From NCBI RefSeq assembly GCF_014595945.1, contig NZ_JABXWU010000001.1:930001-994000 (forward strand): a stretch of 64,000 nucleotides of DNA, read 5' to 3'. This DNA comes from Alkalibacillus aidingensis (GTDB taxonomy: Bacteria > Bacillota > Bacilli > Bacillales > Alkalibacillaceae). Under the pieces are notes generated by a model. That model was not told the DNA's origin. It was given only the letters and a program-made list of their open reading frames with translations, and did not search any database. Made by a program: the position numbers and the translations under genes. Shown here piece after piece: positions 18,284 to 27,645 of this stretch (positions are counted from its first letter, which is position 1; every line of letters begins with the position of its first letter).

Positions 18284-18886
18284 GTGGCACGTTTCACAGG
18301 CTCTCTTTGGAAAAAATCACGTCGTTACGGGATTTCTCTAAGTGGTACAGGTAAAGAATTAGAGAAGCGCCCTTACGCACCAGGACAACATGGTCCAACT
18401 CAACGTAAAAAGTTAACTGAATATGGTCTTCAGTTACAAGAAAAACAAAAACTTCGTTACATGTTCGGTTTAACAGAACGTCAATTCCGTCGTATCTTTG
18501 ATGACGCAGCAAAAATGAAAGGTGTTCATGGTGAAAACTTCATGACAATACTAGAATCACGTCTTGATAACCTTGTATACCGTTCAGGTCTTGCACGTAC
18601 TCGTCGTCAAGCACGCCAATTAGTAACTCATGGTCATATCACTGTTGATGGTGGTCGCGTCGACATCCCATCTTACCGTGTGCAGCCAGGTCAAACAATT
18701 GGTGTTCGTGAAAAATCTCAAAACCTAGATATCATTAACGAAGCAATCGAAGTTAACAACTTTGTACCTGAGTATATTACGTTTGATGCGGACAAGAAAG
18801 AAGCGACTTATAACCGCTTCCCAGAGCGCTCAGAGCTATCATCTGAGATTAATGAAGCGTTAATCGTTGAGTGGTACTCAAGATAA
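18284..18886 (+). CDS. rpsD: 30S ribosomal protein S4
   Basis: A 200-residue primary 16S rRNA-binding protein of the small subunit. The N-terminal S4 domain ([16 protein letters not shown], then [13 protein letters not shown]) is followed by the S4 RNA-binding fold from about 92 ([23 protein letters not shown], continuing [15 protein letters not shown]). It lacks the zinc-binding cysteines found in some S4 proteins, the C-minus form. The ATG-equivalent start is GTG with AAAGGAGGAG upstream. It is monocistronic, with its own promoter, leader and terminator. Confidence 0.98.
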   Translation: MARFTGSLWKKSRRYGISLSGTGKELEKRPYAPGQHGPTQRKKLTEYGLQLQEKQKLRYMFGLTERQFRRIFDDAAKMKGVHGENFMTILESRLDNLVYRSGLARTRRQARQLVTHGHITVDGGRVDIPSYRVQPGQTIGVREKSQNLDIINEAIEVNNFVPEYITFDADKKEATYNRFPERSELSSEINEALIVEWYSR

Positions 18887-18911
18887 GCAGTATTTCATTC
18901 ATAGATCTCAT

Positions 18912-18945
18912 AAAACACCCTCATTTTTTGAGGGTGTTTTTTTTT
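18912..18945 (+). terminator. Terminator of rpsD
   Basis: AAACACCCTCA and TGAGGGTGTTT form a strong hairpin followed by a run of nine or more T residues. Confidence 0.9.
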
Positions 18946-19047
18946 GGTAAATTTTTCGGTTCCCTGTTGTTCCGTATGATTTTTCCATATTGGATAAAGT
19001 TAATTTTATATAACCTATTTATAACTCAGGTTGTAGAAAGGGGATTT

Positions 19048-20580
19048 ATGGTGAAAGAGAAAAACAACGGGTTTTTTCAACGCTTCCTAAACGTCATTGA
19101 ACGTACAGGTAATAAACTTCCCCATCCCGTTACGTTATTTGCAATACTCGCTGTATTAGCCGTTATAGCTTCTGCTGTTTTTTCAAGTATAGGGATCCGT
19201 GTTGAACACCCAGGTGAAGAAGGAGAAATCGTAGAAGTTACCAATTTATTAAGTACTGATGGAATAAGGTATTTATTCGAAAATATGGTTGAGAATTTTA
19301 TCGGATTTGCTCCTTTAGGTGTCGTCTTGGCAACTATGTTCGGGATTGGAATCGCTGAAAGATCCGGATTAATTAGTGCCTGTTTACGCGGGTTTGTCAT
19401 GTCTGTTCCAAAACGATTAATTACAGCAGGCCTTGTATTTGCTGCGATTATGTCTAGTGTAGCTTCTGATGCAGGTTATGTTGTTTTACCACCACTAGGA
19501 GCAGCGATCTTTGCAGCTATAGGTCGTCACCCACTTGCTGGACTAGCTGCGGCCTTTGCTGGTGTTTCTGCAGGATTTAGTGCCAACTTACTACTATCTG
19601 CAACTGATCCAATGCTTGCAGAAATCACTATTTCCGCAACCACGATCATCGATGGGGAATATGCAGAAACCATGAACGTCGCGATGAACTGGTACTTTAT
19701 CATCGTTTCGGTATTCTTACTAACCTTTATTGGTTCCTGGGTAACCGAAAAGATTGTTGAACCTCGCCTTGGCGAATATAAAGGTGAATACCGTGAATCA
19801 ATGAGTGGTTTAGATACTATAGAGAAAAAGGGATTAAAATGGGCCGGAGTATCTTTACTGATCACAGTAGTAGCGATTACCTTACTAGTTGCTCCACCAA
19901 ACGCACCTTTAAGGGCAGATGATGGTGGAATTATTCAATCACCGTTTATGTCATCGTTAGTTCCGATTATTTTAATCTTCTTTTTCGTCCCTGGACTATT
20001 TTATGGGATTGCAACCAAGGCAATTAAAAATGACAAAGATGTAGCAGACCAGCTATCAGATACGATGGCAGCGATGGGGATGTTTATCGTTCTAGCCTTT
20101 ACTGCTGGTCAATTTGTTGCCTATTTTGGAGAATCTAACATGGGAATGGTTTTAGGTGTCTATGGTGCCGAATTTTTAGAAGCTGCAAATTTAAAAGGGG
20201 TACCGTTAATTATCGCTTTTATATTAGTTGCTGGTTTTATCAACTTATTTATAGGGAGTGCCTCTGCAAAATGGGCCATGATTGCACCAGTTTTCGTGCC
20301 AATCATGATGCAATTAGGCTATTCCCCTGAACTTACACAAATGGCTTATCGTATCGCCGATTCTGCCACTAACATTATTACACCATTAATGACTTACTTT
20401 GCTATGATTATTGCATTTGCACAAAAATATGATAAAAAAACAGAAATCGGAACACTTATTGCGGTTATGTTTCCGTATTCAATTGCCTTTTTAATATCTT
20501 GGACGCTGATGTTAATCGTATGGATGTTATTTGGAATCGACTTAGGTCCAGGTTCACCAATTTTGTATGACCCTAACTAA
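19048..20580 (+). CDS. AbgT family transporter
   Basis: A 510-residue polytopic membrane protein of the AbgT family (p-aminobenzoyl-glutamate uptake or sulfonamide/antifolate efflux in studied members). About 11-13 hydrophobic helices are visible, plus family segments LPHPVTLFAILA near residue 20, SVASDAGYVVLPPLGA near 140, and SATDPMLAEI near 195. The start is ATG at 19048 after GAAAGGGGA; the next codon, GTG at 19051, has better spacing and could be the real start. An in-frame extension to 18871 would run through the rpsD stop and terminator and is rejected. It stands alone; the substrate is unknown. Confidence 0.88.
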   Translation: MVKEKNNGFFQRFLNVIERTGNKLPHPVTLFAILAVLAVIASAVFSSIGIRVEHPGEEGEIVEVTNLLSTDGIRYLFENMVENFIGFAPLGVVLATMFGIGIAERSGLISACLRGFVMSVPKRLITAGLVFAAIMSSVASDAGYVVLPPLGAAIFAAIGRHPLAGLAAAFAGVSAGFSANLLLSATDPMLAEITISATTIIDGEYAETMNVAMNWYFIIVSVFLLTFIGSWVTEKIVEPRLGEYKGEYRESMSGLDTIEKKGLKWAGVSLLITVVAITLLVAPPNAPLRADDGGIIQSPFMSSLVPIILIFFFVPGLFYGIATKAIKNDKDVADQLSDTMAAMGMFIVLAFTAGQFVAYFGESNMGMVLGVYGAEFLEAANLKGVPLIIAFILVAGFINLFIGSASAKWAMIAPVFVPIMMQLGYSPELTQMAYRIADSATNIITPLMTYFAMIIAFAQKYDKKTEIGTLIAVMFPYSIAFLISWTLMLIVWMLFGIDLGPGSPILYDPN

Positions 20581-20616
20581 TCAAGCAAAGCTAGACCCAT
20601 TTAGCATAGTAAATAT

Positions 20617-20670
20617 AAAAACGCTCCTGTGGGAAAACGAAGCCACTTAGACCCCACAGAGAGCGTTTTT
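20617..20670. terminator. Bidirectional terminator between the abgT-like gene and the murE paralogue
   Basis: AAAAACGCTC pairs with GAGCGTTTTT, with inner CTGTGGG/CCCCACAG arms. A and T tracts flank both sides, so it can serve both convergent genes. Confidence 0.85.
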
Positions 20671-20701
20671 ATGAATGAATAAGCTAGATACAAGTCCTGT
20701 T

Positions 20702-22147
20702 CTAAATATTTTCTGGCATGATTGTTTCTCGATCAGACATTGTTCCTAATTCATAAGCCTGTTGATAAGCTTCATGCCCTCTTCCAGTGATGATGACCCA
20801 ATCACCTGGCCGGCACATGTCAATTGCTTTTTGTATCGCCAAAGTACGGTCGGGCACAACTTCACCTTTCCCTCGCCCATGACTTAGGTTAAGTTCACTT
20901 AACTCCTTTAACATCTCTTCAAATGAAACGGAATTAAGATCATCCATCGTTAATATATAAAAATCACTAATTTGGCTTGATAAATTAATCATATCTCGCC
21001 TTTTTGAGCGATCACGGTTTCCTCGAAAACCAAAGACATGAATTAACCTATTCTTAGCTGCGTCTTTAGCAGTTTGTAACGAATGATAGATCGCATCTGG
21101 TGTATGCGCATAATCCAACACAACTTTTACTCCTGATGGGTGTTGTAATATTTCAAACCTACCTGGGACTCCTTTAATCGTTTTAATGGTATTAATAATT
21201 TGCTTTCGTTCACCAAGTATATTCTTAGCAACAGCATAGGCTAGTGTTGCATTATATAGGTTATGAAGACCTGGCAATGGTACTTCAATATCGATTTCCT
21301 CACCTTGTTCAGATAACGTGACTACAGGTTGATTAACCGTTTGTGTAGCTGAGATTGATATGTCTGCTAAATCCTTCCTTCCAACTGTACAGACTTTTTT
21401 ATGCTGTTTATTTAAGTCGTGATACAGATTAACTCCCCACTCATCATCTACATTGACAACAGCTAACCCATCTTTTTTCATTTGATCAAATAACTTTTTT
21501 TTAGCATTAAAATAGTCATGCATATTGTCATGATAATCAAGGTGTTCATGTGTCAAGTTTGTAAAGACACACACGTCGAATTCAACACCTTCTAAACGGT
21601 GCTGAGTTAATCCATGTGATGACACTTCCATCACAATAATTTCGTCCTGACAATCTTTAAGAATTTCATATAACCTTAAAGCGCTTGGTGTGGTATTCTG
21701 ACTTGGAAGACTTTCACCATTAACGGAATAGCCATTTGTTCCAATTAAAGAACAAACTTTCCCATTCTCTTCAAAAATATGTTTTAGTAATGATGTGGTC
21801 GTCGTCTTCCCATTTGTTCCTGTTACACCAATTACCTTTTTACCTTTTAAAGGGTTGCCATAAAACCTTTTAGCCAATTGACCTACTGCTTTCCTGCTAT
21901 TAGGGACTTTGATATATGGCACAGGTAAATCTTCAAACTCCTGCTCACCTATAATCACAACTGCCCCTTTATCAATGGCCTGATGAATATACATATGTCC
22001 ATCAACATCATACCCATTAATTGCAAAAAACAACGAACCTGCACGAGCTGTTCTTGAATCATCTGTTAGGTTATAAATGACGGTATCCTGGATGTCGCCT
22101 TGAATAGAATGATAAGGTATATCTTCAATTAAATCGATTAAATTCAT
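20702..22147 (-). CDS. MurE-like Mur ligase (UDP-MurNAc-tripeptide synthetase paralogue)
   Basis: A 481-residue ATP-dependent Mur ligase of the MurE branch. The N-terminal domain binds UDP-MurNAc peptide (DSRTARAGSLFFAINGYDVDG), the P-loop is GVTGTNGKTTTTSLL near 108, the NTTP substrate loop is near 150, and the carbamylated lysine context NAKKKLFDQM is near 218. In the C-terminal domain the usual DNPR motif that selects meso-diaminopimelate is replaced by DDLN (about 403-406), and GKGHE is GRGHE. It is outside a division/cell-wall cluster and transcribed alone. So the enzyme is intact, but the amino acid it adds is uncertain; the main murE is expected elsewhere. Confidence 0.85.
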   Translation of the reverse strand: MNLIDLIEDIPYHSIQGDIQDTVIYNLTDDSRTARAGSLFFAINGYDVDGHMYIHQAIDKGAVVIIGEQEFEDLPVPYIKVPNSRKAVGQLAKRFYGNPLKGKKVIGVTGTNGKTTTTSLLKHIFEENGKVCSLIGTNGYSVNGESLPSQNTTPSALRLYEILKDCQDEIIVMEVSSHGLTQHRLEGVEFDVCVFTNLTHEHLDYHDNMHDYFNAKKKLFDQMKKDGLAVVNVDDEWGVNLYHDLNKQHKKVCTVGRKDLADISISATQTVNQPVVTLSEQGEEIDIEVPLPGLHNLYNATLAYAVAKNILGERKQIINTIKTIKGVPGRFEILQHPSGVKVVLDYAHTPDAIYHSLQTAKDAAKNRLIHVFGFRGNRDRSKRRDMINLSSQISDFYILTMDDLNSVSFEEMLKELSELNLSHGRGKGEVVPDRTLAIQKAIDMCRPGDWVIITGRGHEAYQQAYELGTMSDRETIMPENI

Positions 22148-22384
22148 GATGATTCATTCTCCTTATAAGTAAACCACGTATATATCCGTATTATATATCT
22201 CCCAAATGATTTTAAGCAATAAAATTAAGATTAATTCACACACATTTAGAGCTTTATAACCATTTTTGCCTTAATGGTTAGTGCACCCAACAACTAAAAA
22301 GCTAAATCCTTATCTAAAATAAAAATATTTCAAAAGTTTCGTCCATTATGATAGAATATTGCATATAATTAAATCATATTAAAC

Positions 22385-22399
22385 TTATAGGAATTATAA
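22385..22399 (+). promoter_or_regulatory. PerR-box-like operator upstream of the peroxiredoxin gene
   Basis: TTATAGGAATTATAA matches the PerR/Fur-type 7-1-7 palindrome TTATAATNATTATAA at 13 of 15 positions and lies 17 nt before the peroxiredoxin start. A possible promoter (TTTCAA, 18 nt, TAGAAT) lies upstream. No other feature was seen in the 22148-22416 gap. Confidence 0.5.
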
Positions 22400-22416
22400 G
22401 TTAAGGAGGTAATTGT

Positions 22417-23073
22417 ATGACAGAACAGAATAATCAACCACTTAGTTTACCAAGAATCGGTGATCCTGCACCTGATTTCGAGGTGAGCACGACACACGGA
22501 CCAAAGAAGTTATCTGACTATAAAGGGAAATGGCTAGTTTTATTTTCACACCCAGCTGATTTCACTCCAGTTTGTACAACTGAGTTCGTTGCGTTCCAGG
22601 AAATATATCCAAACCTACGCCAATTAAATACTGAGCTTCTAGGACTTAGTATTGACAGTAACCAATCACACATCGCCTGGGTAAGAAACATTGAAGAAAA
22701 CTTTGGTGTAAAGATTGAATTTCCGGTTATTGCAGACCTTAATAAAGAAGTTGCTTCAAAGTATGGAATGATCCATCCAAATGAAAGTACGACTGAGGCG
22801 AATCGTGCTGTTTTTGTTATTGATGATAAGCAAGTTATTAAATCCATCATTTATTACCCATTAACAACTGGTCGGAATATGGATGAAATTGTTCGCTTAG
22901 TAGAAGCTCTACAAACGACAGCTAACCATCAAGTATCTACACCAGCTAACTGGCGCAAAGGTGATAAGGTAATTGTTCCACCACCTGCAACACAAGAAGA
23001 AGCTGATAAAAGAGCACAAGATAATCAGTATGAAGTGGTCGATTGGTACTTAACTAAAAAATCATTAGATTAA
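22417..23073 (+). CDS. 1-Cys peroxiredoxin (Prx6 family)
   Basis: A 218-residue thiol peroxidase. The peroxidatic cysteine C53 sits in the family motif PADFTPVCTTEF, and it is the only cysteine, so resolution must use an external thiol such as bacillithiol. The extended C-terminal domain (about 160-218, ending in DWYLTKK) and the length are typical for Prx6. TTAAGGAGG precedes the ATG at ideal spacing. The gene is monocistronic with its own terminator; a PerR-like box suggests peroxide induction. Confidence 0.93.
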   Translation: MTEQNNQPLSLPRIGDPAPDFEVSTTHGPKKLSDYKGKWLVLFSHPADFTPVCTTEFVAFQEIYPNLRQLNTELLGLSIDSNQSHIAWVRNIEENFGVKIEFPVIADLNKEVASKYGMIHPNESTTEANRAVFVIDDKQVIKSIIYYPLTTGRNMDEIVRLVEALQTTANHQVSTPANWRKGDKVIVPPPATQEEADKRAQDNQYEVVDWYLTKKSLD

Positions 23074-23126
23074 TCTGTTAAAAAAATCAGGTGTGCAAAA
23101 AGTCAAAATAGTGAATGATAGTATAT

Positions 23127-23169
23127 TCCCTATGAAGGATTTGATATAATCTTTCATAGGGATTTTTTC
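23127..23169 (+). terminator. Terminator of the peroxiredoxin gene
   Basis: TCCCTATGAA and TTCATAGGGA form a hairpin with a loop of about 16 nt followed by six T residues. Confidence 0.8.
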
Positions 23170-23206
23170 TCGAGTGCTTAATGTTTCTAACAAAAAGGGG
23201 GATTAT

Positions 23207-26005
23207 ATGGGGAACGAAGACGAGTTTTATGAAAAACTAAATAAAAAACAAAAACAAAACCTTCGTCGCTTTCTAAAACCGTTGAAATGGATAGGTATGA
23301 TCCTTATTCCATTAGTCATTATCGGTTTATTAAGCCTCAATTGGATTACCGAATATATTTGGATGGAATCTGTAGGCTTTGAAAATGTGTTTACGACGAT
23401 ATTATTCAGCAGAATTACACTAGGGGTAATAGGCTTTGTTCTTTATTTCCTAGTTACTTTTACCACGTTATTTTGGATCCATCGTGCTTACATTCACTTT
23501 TTAGATCACGCGATGATTCCAAGGATCATTCTTAATAAGAAATCTGCACACACACTTATATTTTTAATCGCACTACTATTTGGAGTTATCGGAACATCTA
23601 TGGTTCAAGGAATTGGTTGGGAACCTGCTCTTAAAGTTTTAAACTTCGAATCTTTTGGACAAACTGATCCTCACTTTAATCTTGATATTTCTTTCTATAT
23701 TTATGTTTTACCTTTCTTAGAGTTTGTTATTAATCTACTTTTAGGTTTAACGGTTTTCATGACGATCATCGTTGGATTAGCTTACTCTGTATTTAATATG
23801 TATAGAGAAAGTCGTTTAGCACAACTTCATTTAGGAATTAGTATTGCATTAATTGGCCTATTCCTGGCAGCCAACCATTTATTAGAGCCATACGGCACAC
23901 TATTAACTGACCAAGTAAATGTCTTTCAACGGAGCGTCGTTCATGGATTAAGTTATACTGATGCAGTCATAAATATTCCAAAAGCCTATGTCCTAGCAGG
24001 TATAGCCGTTATCGGGATTATTATGATTATTACAGCACTACTGCGTGGTAATTTAATTTGGATGGCTATTCCAGTAGCTCTTTATATCACGATTGCATTG
24101 GCTGGGCAATTGGTTTCTGTTGTTGTTCAGAACTATGTCGTGTCACCTAATGAATTTCAACGTGAAGCGCCCTATTTAGAACATAATTTAAACTACACGT
24201 TAGAAGCGTACGCTCTAGATAACATTACAGAACGGGAACACCCTGGCTCACAAACACTTGATGAAGATATGATTGAACGCAATCAGTTAACAATTGATAA
24301 TGTTAGAATTAATGATTCACGACCTATTTTAGATGTGTATAATCAGTTACAAACAATTAGAACTTACTACCAATTCAATGATGTCGATATTGACCGTTAT
24401 CATATAGACGGCGAATACCAACAAGTATTTGTTGGAACACGGGAGTTAAATACATCTGACCTACCACCCCAATCACGAACTTGGGTTAATGAAAAATTAC
24501 GGTATACACACGGGTATGGTATTGCGATGAGCCATGTTAATGAAATCACTGAACAAGGACAACCAGAGTTCATTTTACAGGACCTACCTCCTCGTGGAGA
24601 CATGGATATATCAAGGCCACAAATCTACTTTGGTGAAGAATCTTCCCAGAATGTAATTGTCAATACAGAAGTAGATGAATTTGATTATCCTACTGGTGAC
24701 GAAAACATGACAACAAGGTTTGAAGAAGATACTGGAATCTCTCTAAGTGGTATAAATCGATTACTATTTGCCATCGATGAAAGATCACTCAGAATGTTAT
24801 TTTCTGATCAACTTAATGACGAAAGCCAGTTACTAGCAACACGTAATATTATGGATCGTGTTAATCGTATTGCACCTTTCTTTGATTACGATCAAGATCC
24901 GTATGTCTTCGTAAGAGAAGATGGCTCTCTCGCATGGATGATTGATGCTTACTTAACAGCAAGTAACTATCCTTACTCTGAGCCCCATCAGGAAGACGAG
25001 AATTATATACGTAATTCTGTTAAAGTAGTGGTTGATGCTTATAGTGGAGAAGTTGACTTTTATGTAGTCGAGGAAGACGATCCTTTATTACAAACATATA
25101 TAAATATTTTCCCTGAATTATTTAATACAGAAATTCCAGAGGATGTTCGAGCACATTTCAGATATCCTGTTGATTTGTTTACGATTCAGTCTAACATGTA
25201 TGGAACTTATCACATGTCGAACTTAGAAGTGTTCTATAACCGTGAGGATCGCTGGGAATTTGCGACTGAACGATACTTTGATAACGACATAACGATGGAT
25301 CCGTATTACATTACCATGCAACTACCTGATGAGGATTATGAAGAGTTTGTGTTAATGTCTCCATATACACCAAGAAATAGACAAAACATGATTGCATGGA
25401 TGGGAGCACGAAACGATGGAGATAATTATGGCGAATTAGTTGTTTACCGCTTCCCAAAACAAGAGAATATATACGGACCACAACAAATCGAAAACAGAAT
25501 TAATCAAGACAGTCGAATATCTCAAGAGTTAAACCTATGGTCACAAGGTGGATCACAAGTGATTCGGGGTAACCTATTAACCATCCCAATAGAGGATACG
25601 GTTATGTATGTTGAACCGATTTATATCGAGTCTTCAAATGCTACTTCACTTCCAGAAGTCAAACAGGTTGTTGTGGCATATGGTGATTATATCGTGATGG
25701 AGGCAACGTTCGAAGAGTCACTTGAACAAATCTTAGCCTTAATCGAAGCTGGAGTACCTGGAAATATGCCAGATATTGATGATGAGGAGTTAGGTGATGA
25801 AATCGGTGATATTGGGGATAATCTTGAACCAGATGATGACTCAGACACTGAACAGCCTGACTTACCTATTCTAAACGCTGAAGAAACCTTACAAGAAGTA
25901 TCTGACTTGTTTAATGAATACCAACAAGCTCTTTCAAGTGGCGACTGGGAACGTGCCGGTCAAATCATGAATGAAATTGAACAACAGTTAAGTAATATAG
26001 AATAA
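23207..26005 (+). CDS. UPF0182 family membrane protein
   Basis: A 932-residue protein of the UPF0182 family, of unknown function. About seven transmembrane helices occupy the first third (residues about 20-310), followed by a very large, probably extracytoplasmic, domain (about 310-840) with segments such as LTASNYPYSEPH and PYTPRNRQNMIAWM. An acidic linker (DDEELGDEIGDIGDN...) and a short helical tail end it. ATG at 23207 follows AAAAGGGGGAT; an in-frame ATG 11 codons upstream lies in the preceding terminator and has no ribosome binding site. The strong acidity suits a halophile's surface. Confidence 0.9.
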   Translation: MGNEDEFYEKLNKKQKQNLRRFLKPLKWIGMILIPLVIIGLLSLNWITEYIWMESVGFENVFTTILFSRITLGVIGFVLYFLVTFTTLFWIHRAYIHFLDHAMIPRIILNKKSAHTLIFLIALLFGVIGTSMVQGIGWEPALKVLNFESFGQTDPHFNLDISFYIYVLPFLEFVINLLLGLTVFMTIIVGLAYSVFNMYRESRLAQLHLGISIALIGLFLAANHLLEPYGTLLTDQVNVFQRSVVHGLSYTDAVINIPKAYVLAGIAVIGIIMIITALLRGNLIWMAIPVALYITIALAGQLVSVVVQNYVVSPNEFQREAPYLEHNLNYTLEAYALDNITEREHPGSQTLDEDMIERNQLTIDNVRINDSRPILDVYNQLQTIRTYYQFNDVDIDRYHIDGEYQQVFVGTRELNTSDLPPQSRTWVNEKLRYTHGYGIAMSHVNEITEQGQPEFILQDLPPRGDMDISRPQIYFGEESSQNVIVNTEVDEFDYPTGDENMTTRFEEDTGISLSGINRLLFAIDERSLRMLFSDQLNDESQLLATRNIMDRVNRIAPFFDYDQDPYVFVREDGSLAWMIDAYLTASNYPYSEPHQEDENYIRNSVKVVVDAYSGEVDFYVVEEDDPLLQTYINIFPELFNTEIPEDVRAHFRYPVDLFTIQSNMYGTYHMSNLEVFYNREDRWEFATERYFDNDITMDPYYITMQLPDEDYEEFVLMSPYTPRNRQNMIAWMGARNDGDNYGELVVYRFPKQENIYGPQQIENRINQDSRISQELNLWSQGGSQVIRGNLLTIPIEDTVMYVEPIYIESSNATSLPEVKQVVVAYGDYIVMEATFEESLEQILALIEAGVPGNMPDIDDEELGDEIGDIGDNLEPDDDSDTEQPDLPILNAEETLQEVSDLFNEYQQALSSGDWERAGQIMNEIEQQLSNIE

Positions 26006-26020
26006 TATCTCAAAAATATA

Positions 26021-26065
26021 GCTGCCCCAAAAAGTCAGAACAATGACTTTTTGAGGCAGCTTTTT
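26021..26065. terminator. Bidirectional terminator between UPF0182 and the peptide-binding lipoprotein gene
   Basis: GCTGCCcCAAAAAGTCA pairs with TGACTTTTTGAGGCAGC around a 6-nt loop, flanked by T and A tracts; it serves both convergent genes. Confidence 0.85.
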
Positions 26066-26070
26066 ATATC

Positions 26071-27621
26071 TTACTCTTTAAAATCTATATCTCTTAAAAA
26101 TGGAAAACTACTTGGGTATTGGTAAAAACCTTCAAGTTGTTCACTTAAACCAGCTAGTAAAACCGAATGGTAAAGTGGTACAATCGGAGCTTCATCAATA
26201 ATTAATTGTTGAGCTTCATGATATAGTTGTAGTCTTTCCTCGTCATCAGTTGATTGACGTGCGTCTTCTAATAATTGATCAACTTCATCATTTTTGAAGA
26301 ATGAGCGATTTCCTGGGGCGCCTACATTTTCTGAATGGAACATAGGATATAAGCCATAGTCAGCATCTAACGTAACTGTTCCCCAGCTTCCTACTAGCAT
26401 ATCATGTTCGCCTTGACCAGTTAATTCCAGGTAAGCACCTTGTTCCACTTGCTCAATTTCAACATCTATACCAATCTCTGCAAGCTCTGATTGGATGTAG
26501 ACACCTGTATCAGCTGTTGTTCGATCGTAGACATAGATATCGGCTGAGAATCCATCTTCATATCCTGCTTCCTGAAGCAATTGTTTTGCCTCTTCTTTAT
26601 TATGTTCGATAGGGTCAACTTCCCCACTATAACCGAATACAGTCGGTGCTAATGGTCCAATTGCTGGTAATGGAATTCCTTCAAGTAAACCATCAATTAA
26701 CCCTTCTTTATCTATCGCCATACTTATAGCTCTTCTAACGCGATCATCGTCAAAAGGTTCACGCTCTACATTAAACCCAAGATATGACATACTTGCACTT
26801 TCTGATTGCTTTACGTAAATATCTTCTTGTTCATCAATCATATCTACATCGCTAGCATTTACTGGATAGATTAAATCGGCTTCACCTGTTTGTAACTCTG
26901 CAATTCTTGTACTATCCTCTGGAACTTCTTTAAACACAATAGAGTCTACCTTCGCCTCTTCTCCCCAATAATCTTCATTCTTGACGAGTTCAATATAGTC
27001 ACCAGACTCGCGCTCTTCAAACTTAAAATATCCAGTTCCTACAGGATTTTGATTGACTTCTGTTAACGGTTCATTTCCTTCTTCCATCGCCTGGTAATCC
27101 GCTTCAATGGACTCTGGGCTGATGATATGACCACCTGGATGCGCTAGGTGTGCAGGAAGGGCAGAGAAAGGATAATCAGTATGAATATGTACAGTATATT
27201 CATCTACTACTTCTACGTCACTAATCATATCGAATAGAAAAGCTAGTGGTGATCCTACCTCCGGATCCAGAACTCGGTCTAAGTTAGCTTTAACTACTTC
27301 AGCATTAAGCTCATTTCCATCGTGGAAAGTTACACCTTCTCTAATCTTTGCTTCCCAAACTGTATCCTCAATCGGTTCTAAGCTTTCTGCTAGTCCTGGT
27401 TCAATTTCTAGATCCGTATTCATTTGAACTAACGTATCATAAATATTAGTCATAACATAAAGTGAGTTTCCATCATTAGCTGCATGAGGATCTAAAGAAG
27501 TCGGTAATGAACCAAGGTCAACATCCAGCTCCTTTGAATCGTCAACTTCTTCACTGTCGGCACAAGCAGTTAATAAAATAGAAAGAGTGACGACTAATAA
27601 CCCTAACATGATTTTTTTCAT
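26071..27621 (-). CDS. Solute-binding lipoprotein, peptide/glutathione type (SBP family 5)
   Basis: A 516-residue extracytoplasmic binding protein of the OppA/DppA/GsiB family. The signal peptide ends in the lipobox LLTAC (about residues 16-20), so it is membrane-anchored by lipid. The family signature region is seen as AKIREGVTFHDGNELNAEVV near 95. The protein is acidic. ATG at 27621 follows AAGAGGTG; an in-frame GTG three codons upstream overlaps that site and is rejected. No permease or ATPase gene is adjacent, so it must borrow a transporter encoded elsewhere. A promoter and a structured 5' leader lie upstream. Confidence 0.88.
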   Translation of the reverse strand: MKKIMLGLLVVTLSILLTACADSEEVDDSKELDVDLGSLPTSLDPHAANDGNSLYVMTNIYDTLVQMNTDLEIEPGLAESLEPIEDTVWEAKIREGVTFHDGNELNAEVVKANLDRVLDPEVGSPLAFLFDMISDVEVVDEYTVHIHTDYPFSALPAHLAHPGGHIISPESIEADYQAMEEGNEPLTEVNQNPVGTGYFKFEERESGDYIELVKNEDYWGEEAKVDSIVFKEVPEDSTRIAELQTGEADLIYPVNASDVDMIDEQEDIYVKQSESASMSYLGFNVEREPFDDDRVRRAISMAIDKEGLIDGLLEGIPLPAIGPLAPTVFGYSGEVDPIEHNKEEAKQLLQEAGYEDGFSADIYVYDRTTADTGVYIQSELAEIGIDVEIEQVEQGAYLELTGQGEHDMLVGSWGTVTLDADYGLYPMFHSENVGAPGNRSFFKNDEVDQLLEDARQSTDDEERLQLYHEAQQLIIDEAPIVPLYHSVLLAGLSEQLEGFYQYPSSFPFLRDIDFKE

Positions 27622-27645
27622 AATTTTCACCTCTTAGATGTTTTT

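Noticed and set aside
18871-19047. N-terminal extension of the AbgT gene to 18871
   Set aside because: It would start within rpsD and cross its terminator; ATG at 19048 has a ribosome binding site.
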